A program made the translations under genes and the position numbers. DNA of 35,565 nucleotides from Candidatus Poribacteria bacterium (lineage in GTDB: Bacteria > Poribacteria > WGA-4E > WGA-3G). Of this stretch, positions 17,017 through 24,845 are shown piece by piece. The first letter of the stretch is position 1, and every line of letters begins with the position of its first letter. The stretch spans positions 1 through 35,565 of the forward strand of contig JAPOZO010000082.1 in assembly GCA_026706025.1 (NCBI GenBank), written 5' to 3'. The notes below the pieces were generated by a model. It was given only the letters and a program-made list of their open reading frames with translations. It did not search any database and was not told the origin of the DNA.

Positions 17017-17511
17017 TTACTCTACCCAGAAGATATGGCTCCGCTCAAAGAGGTCACCATCAAGGTAGACTTCAACGAACCACTCGCCTGTAATGTCCGG
17101 GTCGGGTAGATCAATATAAAACCACGTAATTTTATCGCCGGTTGTAGAGGTAAAGGTCTGTTTCTCTTCCCAGAACGGTGGATCGTCAATACCGTCCTCT
17201 GGAGAGTACCACCTGACTTCAACCGTATGTTCTTCTGTAATATTCGCCCACAAGAGCCATAAATACACTTGATCGTTGAACTCGGCGAAGAACGTATTCG
17301 TGATACCGTCGGGTCTGTCATCAAAGACACTGATCGCTAAGGCAGAATCAACGATAGTCGGTTCACCGCGTGCTACATCCGTAAAGCCGCTTCCGCCAGA
17401 AGGCTCCTCACTACAACCGCTCAACGCAATCGTCAACGACAATAGGACTACCCCGAATACGGAATAGAGACCTGCGGACAATGTCCTGATGAAAGTGTAG
17501 ACTTGATGCAT
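17017..17511 (-). CDS. Small predicted lipoprotein, function unknown
   Basis: A 164-residue protein with a lipoprotein signal: a hydrophobic stretch ending in 'LTIALSGC', lipobox cysteine at residue ~33. The mature part contains 'FAEFNDQVYLWLLWANI', 'TVEVRWYSPEDGIDDPPFWEEKQTF' in shortened form 'VEVRWYSPEDG', and 'GEWFVEVYLDGDLF', which look like a single beta-sandwich domain. No family was recognised. GGAGG precedes the ATG at 17511 by a normal distance. It is the first gene of a probable two-gene operon with the Gfo/Idh/MocA oxidoreductase, and is divergent from the amidohydrolase gene at 17712. Confidence 0.75.
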   Translation of the reverse strand: MHQVYTFIRTLSAGLYSVFGVVLLSLTIALSGCSEEPSGGSGFTDVARGEPTIVDSALAISVFDDRPDGITNTFFAEFNDQVYLWLLWANITEEHTVEVRWYSPEDGIDDPPFWEEKQTFTSTTGDKITWFYIDLPDPDITGEWFVEVYLDGDLFERSHIFWVE

Positions 17512-17658
17512 GAGTTTCCTCCTATTGTGGGCTAAGAAATTTCGATTGCAAATTTAAGTTAAATCCTAACTGCTATTGTATCAGGCATCAGATTTTTTGT
17601 CAAAGGAAAATCGTGATGAGTGTTGTGTGTCAGAGAGCATGTTGACCCAAGTTTTATA

Positions 17659-17687
17659 TTGACATACGCCATTTTCAGTGATAGACT
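17659..17687 (+). promoter_or_regulatory. Sigma-70 promoter for the amidohydrolase operon
   Basis: TTGACA (17659-17664), 17-base spacer, TAGACT (17682-17687). AGGAG (17701-17705) lies six bases before the ATG at 17712. The predicted leader is only about 20 bases. Confidence 0.7.
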
Positions 17688-17711
17688 CAATCAACAACAG
17701 AGGAGCATCTT

Positions 17712-19259
17712 ATGAGATTTGATACAATTATTACTGACGGAAATATAGTTGATGGAACGGGTAAACAGGAGCCGTTTGTTGCAGACATCGGCATCCATGA
17801 CGATCAGATCGCTGCGATTGGTGACCTCGCGGAAGCAGAAACACCTCGCCGAATTTCTGTAAGTGGACAGATCGTCTGTCCCGGTTTCGTCGATGTGCAT
17901 GTACATTCAGAGATCTCTCTGCTCGGTGGACGTGACCAGTTTGCCGCAGTCAGTCAAGGTGTGACGACACACTTGGCTGCGCCAGACGGTTTTGGCTGGG
18001 CACCTTTACCACCGGAGCAGGCGAAAGAACTGTGGCATTATACACAGTTTGCCTATGGCGATGCTGAACTGCCGCTCAACTGGCAGACCCCAGATGCATA
18101 TCTCAGTATGTTCGACGGACGCATCCCAGCGAACCTATATCCACAGGTACCGCACTGTGCTGTTCGCATCGGTGCGATGGGATGGGATCCGCGCCCAGCA
18201 ACGTCTGATGAATTGAAAGCGATGGAACAGACAACACGTGAATGGTTAGAAGCAGGCGCGTGCTGCCTCTGCTTAGGACTGGATTATCAGCCATCCGCGA
18301 ATGCCGATTTGCACGAACTTGTGTATCTTTCAAAGATCGCGGCAAGTTACGACGCAATCTACGCCGCGCATATCCGGTACCGTATCCTCGGTCGAAAGCA
18401 GGCGTGGGAGGAGACGATTGAGATTGCCCAACGCGCCGGGATCCCTGTGCATATCTCGCATGAACGGGTGGACGATGAAGCCGCTGATATACTTGAACGG
18501 GTTGAGAAAGAACAGATAGATCTGACCTTTGAATCCTACCTTTATCCCGCCGGTATGACCCATCTCGCGATGATGCTTCCGATGGAATTTCAGACGGGTG
18601 CTCCGGCTGATATGTTAGCACGCCTTGAGGACCCTGCAGTCCGAGAAAAATCGGCTGCATACCTGCGAGGCGAATTACGCGACGGCAGCCAGATTGTGGG
18701 TTACAACCGTTCCGGTAGGTTTATCGGGATGACGCTTGCTGAAGCCGCCGAAAGTGAGGGTAAATCTAACGAAGAATTCGCTTTTGATCTCATCTGCGAA
18801 GAAGCCGCGATTGAGACCTTCGTGATGCCGTGGGCGACACCGCCCGCAGAAAATGAACGCATCTTGAATCAGACGGCAAGCCATCCCCGTATGATGATCG
18901 CGAGCGATGGTGTCTATAACATCCCACATCCACATCCCCGGAGTTACGGATGTTTCGTGCAGTATCTTGGTAAGTTCGTGCGTGAACGTCAACTCGTCTC
19001 GCTGAAAGAAGCGATTTACAAGATGAGCGGTTTCCCTGCCGAACGTTTCCGACTCCGCGACCGCGGCAGAATCAGTCAAGGGCTTGCCGCGGACATCGTT
19101 GTTTTCGACCCAGAAACCGTTGCAGATAGGTCTACATGGTTCGACCCGGTGCAATCGCCTGTCGGTGTAAACTGGGTATTCGTCAACGGCGTTTCAGTTG
19201 TCGAAGATGGCAACGTGACGCGGCAGCTGCCGGGCAGAGTGTTGCGTCAACAACGGTAA
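17712..19259 (+). CDS. D-aminoacylase / N-acyl-D-amino-acid deacylase-type amidohydrolase
   Basis: A 515-residue metal-dependent amidohydrolase. The N-terminal part has 'DGNIVDGTGKQEPFVADIGI' and the metal motif 'GFVDVHVHSE' (His63, His65). Later come 'YAAHIRYR' (His220), 'VHISHERV' (His250), 'MIASDG' (Asp399), and the C-terminal 'MSGFPAERFRLRDRGRI..GLAADIVVFD' family signature. These positions parallel the ligands of Alcaligenes D-aminoacylase. The cysteine ligand normally found in a 'VVGNCG'-like segment is replaced here: the aligned stretch is 'THLAAPDGFGWAPL', with Asp92 at that position. The substrate is uncertain; D-acylamino acids or another amide/lactam are possible. A TAAATG junction links it to the next gene, probably an operon. 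Confidence 0.85.
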   Translation: MRFDTIITDGNIVDGTGKQEPFVADIGIHDDQIAAIGDLAEAETPRRISVSGQIVCPGFVDVHVHSEISLLGGRDQFAAVSQGVTTHLAAPDGFGWAPLPPEQAKELWHYTQFAYGDAELPLNWQTPDAYLSMFDGRIPANLYPQVPHCAVRIGAMGWDPRPATSDELKAMEQTTREWLEAGACCLCLGLDYQPSANADLHELVYLSKIAASYDAIYAAHIRYRILGRKQAWEETIEIAQRAGIPVHISHERVDDEAADILERVEKEQIDLTFESYLYPAGMTHLAMMLPMEFQTGAPADMLARLEDPAVREKSAAYLRGELRDGSQIVGYNRSGRFIGMTLAEAAESEGKSNEEFAFDLICEEAAIETFVMPWATPPAENERILNQTASHPRMMIASDGVYNIPHPHPRSYGCFVQYLGKFVRERQLVSLKEAIYKMSGFPAERFRLRDRGRISQGLAADIVVFDPETVADRSTWFDPVQSPVGVNWVFVNGVSVVEDGNVTRQLPGRVLRQQR

Positions 19260-19283
19260 ATGGGACAACATGGAGACGAAATC

Positions 19284-20711
19284 GTGACTGTATACGATTT
19301 GACGATCATCGGCGGCGGCAGTGCGGGGCTTGTACTTGCCGTGGCGGGCGCAAAATTAGGTAAAAAAACCGCGCTTGTGGAGAAACATCGCATCGGTGGC
19401 GACTGCCTCTGGACGGGGTGCGTGCCTTCCAAATCACTCCTGAAAGCGGCGAAGGTGGCGAATTCCATCCAGAATGCGGAGAAATACGGCATTGCTGTCC
19501 CCGATGCCACACCTGACTGGGAACGTGTGATGGCGTATGTGCAGGGGACACAACACACCATAGAAGAGGAACACGATAACCCGGAGCGGTTCCGTGAAAT
19601 GGGGGTCTATGTTATCTTCGGAGATGGGCATTTTGAAGCATCCGACACCTTTGTCGTGGCAGATACCGAAAGTGGAGAAACACGCACGCTCAAAAGCAAA
19701 AAGTTTGTGATTAGTACGGGTTCCCGTCCAGTCGCGCCACCTATACCCGGTTTGGAATCTTGTGGCTATCTCGACAGTGAATCTGTATGGGAGTTGGCAG
19801 AATTCCCAGAACGGCTGCTCGTTGTCGGTGCGGGTCCGATCGGTATTGAACTCGGTCAGGCGTTTCATCGTCTCGGTGCCGATGTGACAATCGCCCAACG
19901 GAGCGAACGTATCCTCACAAAAGAGGATATCGATGTCTCTGAGCAGATGCTGCGTTACCTCCGTGATGAAGGGATCACAATCCGACTCGATACCAATATC
20001 GAGCAAGTTGCCGAAAGCCAAGAAGGCGTAAATGTAAAGTTCGATGATAGTGAAAACGGAACAGCAGAACAGACCTTTGATAAGATTCTAATTGCGGCGG
20101 GACGCGCGCCGAACATTGAAGGGTTAGGACTCGACAAAATCGGGGTACAGGTGGGTAGACGCGGGATTGAGGTGAACAACAGACTTCAGACGAGCGTCAG
20201 GAACATCTACGCCGCGGGTGATGTGATCGGGCATTACCTGTTCACACACGTCGCCGCTTTCCAAGCGCAGCTGCTCCTTCGGAATATCTTCTTTCCATTC
20301 TCCAAAACGATCAATTATGCTGTCGTGCCCTGGACGACCTTCTGTGACCCAGAGGTTGCCCGTTGTGGTCTCACCGAGGCAGAGGCACGCGAGAAATACG
20401 GGGATGTTGACGTGTTCACACTCGACCAAGCGGACGTTGATAGAGCCGTCGCGGAAGGCGAGACACACGGCTTCAGCAAGGTTATTGCAAGTCGGTGGAC
20501 AGGGAAGATACTGGGGGTTCATCTTGTCGGCGCGAATGCGGGAGAAGTCGTTCACGAGTATGTGCTGGCAATGCAACAAGGGATTCCTTTGCGGAAGTTG
20601 AGCGGGATGATCCACGTCTATCCGACGTTTTCGAGCAGTGTGTGGCGTGTGGCAGGCAAATGGTTTTCAGAAAGCACACTGATTCAGACGTTGCGAAAAT
20701 TGATTCCATGA
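19284..20711 (+). CDS. FAD-dependent pyridine nucleotide-disulfide oxidoreductase (MerA/Lpd-like)
   Basis: A 475-residue class I disulfide oxidoreductase: FAD-binding 'YDLTIIGGGSAGLVLAV' at the N-terminus, redox-active pair in 'GGDCLWTGCVPSKSLL' (Cys41, Cys46), NAD(P)-binding 'LLVVGAGPIGIELGQAF', the second FAD motif 'NIYAAGDVIG', and a C-terminal dimerisation domain with 'HVYPTFSSS'. It resembles the mercuric reductase-like/dihydrolipoamide dehydrogenase-like proteins. It has neither the N-terminal HMA domain nor the C-terminal Cys-Cys pair of MerA, so mercury reduction is not supported. I choose the GTG at 19284 because GGAG precedes it by 8 bases; an ATG at 19260 directly abuts the upstream stop but lacks a ribosome-binding site. 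Probably co-transcribed with the amidohydrolase. Confidence 0.88.
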   Translation: MTVYDLTIIGGGSAGLVLAVAGAKLGKKTALVEKHRIGGDCLWTGCVPSKSLLKAAKVANSIQNAEKYGIAVPDATPDWERVMAYVQGTQHTIEEEHDNPERFREMGVYVIFGDGHFEASDTFVVADTESGETRTLKSKKFVISTGSRPVAPPIPGLESCGYLDSESVWELAEFPERLLVVGAGPIGIELGQAFHRLGADVTIAQRSERILTKEDIDVSEQMLRYLRDEGITIRLDTNIEQVAESQEGVNVKFDDSENGTAEQTFDKILIAAGRAPNIEGLGLDKIGVQVGRRGIEVNNRLQTSVRNIYAAGDVIGHYLFTHVAAFQAQLLLRNIFFPFSKTINYAVVPWTTFCDPEVARCGLTEAEAREKYGDVDVFTLDQADVDRAVAEGETHGFSKVIASRWTGKILGVHLVGANAGEVVHEYVLAMQQGIPLRKLSGMIHVYPTFSSSVWRVAGKWFSESTLIQTLRKLIP

Positions 20712-20715
20712 TGCC

Positions 20716-20745
20716 GTATGGACAGGCACGGATACCTGTCCATAC
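20716..20745. terminator. Hairpin between convergent genes (bidirectional terminator candidate)
   Basis: GTATGGACAGG (20716-20726) and CCTGTCCATAC (20735-20745) form a perfect 11-bp stem with an 8-base loop, in the 52-base gap between the convergent oxidoreductase and S55-type genes. No long T-tract follows on either strand, so it may be a palindromic repeat acting as a terminator. Confidence 0.6.
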
Positions 20746-20763
20746 AATAGCGTTCTGAAATTA

Positions 20764-22752
20764 TTATTCTCCGCCCTCTATTGGCAGCACACCGGCTCCC
20801 ACGTCTCCTACTTTAATCGTAATCCGTGCCTCTTTAGACCCTGTTACGATAAACCCCTCAATAACGAGTTCAGTTTCTATGGGCTGTTCCGCAGAATTGT
20901 CAGGGAGTGGGAAGCCTTCCGGCAATGGGAGACCCTCTGGGAATGGAAAACCTTCTGGAATTGCTCCGTCATCTCCTTCACCTTCTTCGCCACTCTCTGG
21001 CAGCGGCAAATCTTCTGGTAATAGGAATCCACCGCCAAAAGCCGATGGTGTAAGGGTTATTGTAATTAACCCTGCATCCATCTGATCTTCTTCCTTCTGA
21101 CGGATGAGTTCGTCGAGGTTCCTTGGCAGCGGTTTTTCATCATCATCTTCTTCATCGTCGCCTAAGATATCATCGAAAATATCGCCGAAGAGTTGTGTAA
21201 ATTCAGTGTCGTCAGTCGATTCATCGGCGGCGGAAACCGTGAGGTTTGCTTCACCTATCGGAAAGCCGTCAGGGATGTCAAGTATAACATCTCTTTGCAT
21301 TATCCGCTTAGCACCGGCAGTACTCCAGTGCGGAAGTAGCACAACTGAAACTGTGAGGCTTTCCCCAGGCATCACTTCAGCAGGCACAATAATTTCGTCA
21401 ATTTCGGCTGTGGCAATTTGCGGTTTGTCCACGATAGCAATCGACACCGCTTTCAATGTTGCTTTGCCCGCGCTGTTCGTAAGTGTATCGGTGAACGCAT
21501 TAATAATTGAACCCGTCTTTATGAACACATCGAAAAATGGGTTTGAAGAGGCGGTCCGAAACTTTTCTGTATACACAGTTTCGGTCTCTTGAAAGTGAAG
21601 CGTTACAGTTCCTTCAACTGTTGCAGCATTCCGCTCCATCCGAATTGCGTCCATTGTGACCGCCGTGACATACGAAATCGCCCACTCTTGTCCATAAGCA
21701 ACAACGTGATGTTTCTCTATAGGCGTGTTGTTAACCGGATGATAGGAGACCTTCACAGGAATCATTGCCGGTCCTGGTCCGAGTTTCCCTACAATTGCAG
21801 GATGTAGGTCTTTAGTTATTGTCCCGATCGGATTTCCATACGCTGAGACAGATTTCGTTGGTGCCGCCAAGCTGGACCTGATTCCATGCGTTACAGCCCT
21901 ATATACCGGTAATGCAGACTTCCCATCTGCAAAGAATGGGTGACCAAAGGCTACAAATTTATCGTCATAAACCTGTGTCACCGTCCCATAACCAATGAGG
22001 CTCGTAACATCTCCTGTGGCTACGGCAGCACCAATCATATCCCCTGCAAAGAGTTTTGTTGTAGTGCCTGCAGGCGGGGCTGCAGGCGCGCCGCCGATAT
22101 CACCAAGCAATTCAACAAAATCGAATTTTGAGTTAGAGAGATGCAAAGAAAGTTCTTGAATTCTGTGGGGCTGAATCCCTGTCATTATCACAGGTGTTTT
22201 AACAGGCGCGTACAGAGCATTCATCGCCATTGCAGGTGCAGCGGGTGCCGCCTCTCCATTCAAAAACTCACCAAACGTTGGATGGTTTATGGCTGTCTCC
22301 ATATAATCAATCGGTGTGACCAAGAACCGATACGGCGGTTTACTATACCAGTATGCGAAAGCAAGCGCACCCATGACGCGGCCCGGGGGACCTACCGGAC
22401 TGCCTGACATTCCCCGGGCAACCTCTGCTGAGTCATCAATCAGCTCACATTCATAGACGGGTGATCCAAAAGGCCCGTCTTTAACTGCCCGAAATTGAGC
22501 CTGAAGACTGACTTTGCCTGTGCCTTCAAGCACGGTAATGATTTCCAGGGGTGTTTTGCTTGTTAGTTTCCCAGCTTCATCCGCATACATATTTTCCAGT
22601 ACAACATTTCCGACAAAGCGTGGGGCGTTAAGAACGGATGTTGAATCGTTGGTTATGGGATTTTCAGATTGTGTTTGCTCTTCATCAAGAGAACAGCTAA
22701 GTTGGTATAGCATCGCAATGGCGATGCTTGCGAAAACGAGAATACGCTTCAC
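20764..22752 (-). CDS. SpoIVB-like (peptidase S55) lipoprotein with Pro/Glu-rich tail
   Basis: A 662-residue lipoprotein. From the GTG at 22752 (GGAGG seven bases upstream) the signal is 'VKRILVFASIAIAMLYQLSC', lipobox Cys20. An N-terminal domain carries 'ELIDDSAEVARGMSGSPVG': 'GMSGSP' is the S55 (SpoIVB) signature with the presumed nucleophile Ser118 and a nearby acidic pair. The rest of the S55 region runs to about residue 320 ('FAFGHPFFADGKS'-type segment with His). A central region resembles Ig-like beta domains, then an acidic stretch and a tail with repeated 'PEGFPFPEGLPLPEGFPLP' units. SpoIVB cleaves membrane-bound regulators in Bacillus. The target here is unknown; its neighbour is a membrane-anchored sigma factor. 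The catalytic His was not assigned with certainty. Confidence 0.75.
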   Translation of the reverse strand: MKRILVFASIAIAMLYQLSCSLDEEQTQSENPITNDSTSVLNAPRFVGNVVLENMYADEAGKLTSKTPLEIITVLEGTGKVSLQAQFRAVKDGPFGSPVYECELIDDSAEVARGMSGSPVGPPGRVMGALAFAYWYSKPPYRFLVTPIDYMETAINHPTFGEFLNGEAAPAAPAMAMNALYAPVKTPVIMTGIQPHRIQELSLHLSNSKFDFVELLGDIGGAPAAPPAGTTTKLFAGDMIGAAVATGDVTSLIGYGTVTQVYDDKFVAFGHPFFADGKSALPVYRAVTHGIRSSLAAPTKSVSAYGNPIGTITKDLHPAIVGKLGPGPAMIPVKVSYHPVNNTPIEKHHVVAYGQEWAISYVTAVTMDAIRMERNAATVEGTVTLHFQETETVYTEKFRTASSNPFFDVFIKTGSIINAFTDTLTNSAGKATLKAVSIAIVDKPQIATAEIDEIIVPAEVMPGESLTVSVVLLPHWSTAGAKRIMQRDVILDIPDGFPIGEANLTVSAADESTDDTEFTQLFGDIFDDILGDDEEDDDEKPLPRNLDELIRQKEEDQMDAGLITITLTPSAFGGGFLLPEDLPLPESGEEGEGDDGAIPEGFPFPEGLPLPEGFPLPDNSAEQPIETELVIEGFIVTGSKEARITIKVGDVGAGVLPIEGGE

Positions 22753-22804
22753 TTTGATTCCTCCAAAGATAAAAGTTTTCTTATCGTACACGCTAAATTG
22801 ACCC

Positions 22805-23608
22805 CTATTGATGAAATTCGCCAGCCAGCCATCTTCGGAACACTTGAACGTCCGTAAAATCTTTGAGAATATATCCGATTAATACGGGGTCCTCAAGTGC
22901 AAGCCAAATGAGTGCATCATGCTCGCCGTGTTTATCAAAGAGTTCTGCAGCCAGCGCAGCATCCGCCTGCTCAATTTTTTGGATGTAAAGGTCGATTTCC
23001 ACGCTAAAGAAAATGAGATCTAACCCATTCAAAACATTATGCTCGTCGTCTACAAAATGCTTAAAGGCTATATTCATTCCCGGACCGTCGATCAATTTCT
23101 TCAATTCGTCTCGAAAAGTATCAGGATCTTCGCCATGGTATCCACGCGTCAGCACATGTCTGTAGTGTACAGCGAAAAGATGTGCATTCGCGGCATCTTC
23201 TTCGTCAGGCTTCTCAAGCGTCTGCTTCAAAAATGGCATGTATCGTGATGGATGAGCCGATGCGATTTCCCAGAACGCATCATAAGTCTGATATTGAGCT
23301 TCAATCGGATGGTTACGTCTGAGGAAGTCTAAATAGGTCTTGGACGTGGCGAACCTCTTGAGTTTTCTGAAGTCCCCATCCAAAATGTTAGTGGGATTTT
23401 CCTGCTTGAGTTGTTCAAACGTCTCCTCGGGGGTTGGCGGTCGTGCAATCGGCTCAATACGACTTCCTGTTTCAAGGTCTCCTTTTTCGGGCTTTACAAC
23501 GCTTGGGTCGGGACTGGATTGACACGCGAAAAATAGTGAGATCCCTAAAAAGAGACAGACTCCGAGTCGGTTGAAAAAACGCTGACATTGAAAGCATCGT
23601 ATGTTCAT
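22805..23608 (-). CDS. Predicted lipoprotein, paralogue A
   Basis: A 267-residue lipoprotein from the ATG at 23608 (GGAG about 8 bases upstream). The upstream frame stays open to 23695 only because it reads through a palindromic repeat. Signal 'CLFLGISLFFAC' gives the lipidated Cys. The mature protein is all-alpha looking, with 'PPTPEETFEQLKQENPTNIL', 'DFRKLKRFATSKTYLDFLRR', 'TYDAFWEIASAHPSRYM' and a C-terminal 'YILKDFTDVQVFRRWLAGEFH'. No known family was recognised. The next gene upstream (23713-24633) is a clear paralogue, so this pair is a tandem duplication downstream of the sigma-propeller gene. Confidence 0.75.
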   Translation of the reverse strand: MNIRCFQCQRFFNRLGVCLFLGISLFFACQSSPDPSVVKPEKGDLETGSRIEPIARPPTPEETFEQLKQENPTNILDGDFRKLKRFATSKTYLDFLRRNHPIEAQYQTYDAFWEIASAHPSRYMPFLKQTLEKPDEEDAANAHLFAVHYRHVLTRGYHGEDPDTFRDELKKLIDGPGMNIAFKHFVDDEHNVLNGLDLIFFSVEIDLYIQKIEQADAALAAELFDKHGEHDALIWLALEDPVLIGYILKDFTDVQVFRRWLAGEFHQ

Positions 23609-23634
23609 TATGTTCTCCGAGGGTAAGATGTATG

Positions 23635-23661
23635 GTAGGGGTTGGGTAACCCAACCCCTAC
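23635..23661. repeat. Perfect 27-bp palindrome
   Basis: Two 13-base arms (23635-23647, GTAGGGGTTGGGT, and 23649-23661) are perfect reverse complements around a single central base. It lies in the 104-base spacer between the two lipoprotein paralogues. The arms resemble the degenerate palindrome at 5315-5340 in the precorrin-2 dehydrogenase gene. No T-tract; a REP-like element. Confidence 0.75.
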
Positions 23662-23712
23662 TACCCGGAACACGTTGCCTGCAATATCGTAGCACTGCAG
23701 GCGGACGTGTCC

Positions 23713-24633
23713 CTATTTTTCGTTATCCTCATTTTGATTCCACCAGGCGACTTCATGGAATTCTCCATCAACCCATTTCCGGAACACCTGGACATCTGTA
23801 AAATCTTTGAGGACATATCCGAGATTCACCGGTTCTTGGAGCGCGACCCGTAAAAAGCCTTTTTGCGTGCCATGTTCAACAAAAAGGGCATGGATATTTT
23901 CCCGATCTTCCTCTTGCAGTTCATCGACCAGAATGCTGTGATAGACCAAAACTTTTATTAAAAGAAGAATATTACCAACAAAGCGTTGCTCTAACCAACT
24001 GTGCACAGGTTCATTCATCATCATTTCCAGCATAACTTCTTTTACTTCGACTGGCTCCTCGTGATATAGACGGACGTTTAGATTGCGCTCAAACAAAGCC
24101 ATATAATGAAGCACATCAACATCCTCCGCAGTCGGAGGAGGCAGGGGTGGCTTAAAATATTCGTTCAAAAATTCCAGGGACCGCTCCGTATCCACGGACG
24201 CTAACGCCCAAAACTCATCGAAATTCTGGAACTGATTTTCCTGTGGATAGGTACGTTTTAAGTAGTCTATATAAGTTTCTGACTCGATAACTTCTCGAAT
24301 CCTTGTGAAGTCGTCGTCTAAGACGTTGCCGGGAAATTCCGCACGCAACTCCGCCATCACCTCTGCAATTGTAGGGGGCCTTAGCATTGGTGCCATTGGC
24401 ACTGCCTCAAATTGTGGTGCGGATTCCATTTCTGCGGCGAACATATCTTTTTCTACAGCCGCCAGCACCGCTGCCACCATTTCTTCAGAGATTGGTTGCG
24501 TCATTGTTTCTGCTGGGGCTAACGCGTTGCGGTTTTCGGGTTCCGAACAGCCCCAAACAACTACAAATCCGAGAAATACACAAAACGTCAATAGATTGAA
24601 TAGACACTGATATCGTGATCGAAAGTAAAACAT
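23713..24633 (-). CDS. Predicted lipoprotein, paralogue B
   Basis: A 306-residue lipoprotein: signal 'LLTFCVFLGFVVVWGC' with lipobox Cys, GGAGG eight bases before the ATG at 24633. It is longer than paralogue A, with an extra N-terminal Ala/Met/Glu-rich linker, then the shared motifs 'RPPTIAEVMAELRAEFPGNVL', 'SETYIDYLKRTYP', 'NFDEFWALASVD' and 'LGYVLKDFTDVQVFRKWVDGEFH'. Function is unknown. About 120 bases upstream lies a copy of the promoter-like box that also precedes the sigma-propeller gene, and the leader contains a 12-bp inverted repeat. It is therefore a candidate target of the neighbouring sigma factor. Confidence 0.78.
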   Translation of the reverse strand: MFYFRSRYQCLFNLLTFCVFLGFVVVWGCSEPENRNALAPAETMTQPISEEMVAAVLAAVEKDMFAAEMESAPQFEAVPMAPMLRPPTIAEVMAELRAEFPGNVLDDDFTRIREVIESETYIDYLKRTYPQENQFQNFDEFWALASVDTERSLEFLNEYFKPPLPPPTAEDVDVLHYMALFERNLNVRLYHEEPVEVKEVMLEMMMNEPVHSWLEQRFVGNILLLIKVLVYHSILVDELQEEDRENIHALFVEHGTQKGFLRVALQEPVNLGYVLKDFTDVQVFRKWVDGEFHEVAWWNQNEDNEK

Positions 24634-24671
24634 ATACTTTTTCCTCCTTAGACAGAATACCTATATTTATT

Positions 24672-24736
24672 ACGTGAGTTTGATAAAAGATTTTGAATTT
24701 TGTCGGGGGTTTCAGTCTTTATTTTCAAACTCACGT
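24672..24736. promoter_or_regulatory. Inverted repeat ACGTGAGTTTGA in leader of lipoprotein B
   Basis: ACGTGAGTTTGA (24672-24683) and TCAAACTCACGT (24725-24736) are perfect 12-base inverted arms separated by 41 bases, between promoter-like box A and the lipoprotein B start. A single copy of the arm occurs at 29190-29201, between box C and the propeller gene at 29157. A shorter ACGTGA(TTGTG) lies at 27899-27904 before the sigma gene. It could be an operator or RNA structure shared by the three units. Confidence 0.55.
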
Positions 24737-24750
24737 TTATTTATCGCTTA

Positions 24751-24780
24751 ATGATACAATTTGAAGGGCAAAAAGGTGCA
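24751..24780 (-). promoter_or_regulatory. Putative ECF-type promoter box, copy A
   Basis: Minus strand TGCACC (24780-24775), 17 bases, GTATCAT (24757-24751). It sits in a 47-bp stretch that aligns without gaps to copies B (27928-27957) and C (29259-29288). All share an upstream T-tract and a downstream TTAA. It precedes the lipoprotein B gene by about 120 bases. Confidence 0.6.
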
Positions 24781-24845
24781 TAATGGAAAAAAAATTGAAT
24801 GAGATAAAAAATAAGCGGTTTTTGATGGGAGAATTGCTGGGAATA

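Noticed and set aside
18103-18660. Minus-strand frame inside the D-aminoacylase-like gene
   Set aside because: Antisense shadow of a gene with clear family motifs; low-complexity Arg-rich translation.
19434-20021. Minus-strand frame of 195 codons inside the FAD oxidoreductase gene
   Set aside because: Antisense shadow; no motifs and no ribosome-binding site.
19284-20711. Mercuric reductase (mercury resistance)
   Set aside because: No HMA domain, no C-terminal Cys pair and no mer genes nearby; only the general disulfide oxidoreductase fold is supported.
23609-23695. N-terminal extension of lipoprotein A
   Set aside because: It reads through the 27-bp palindrome; the ATG at 23608 has a ribosome-binding site and begins a lipoprotein signal.
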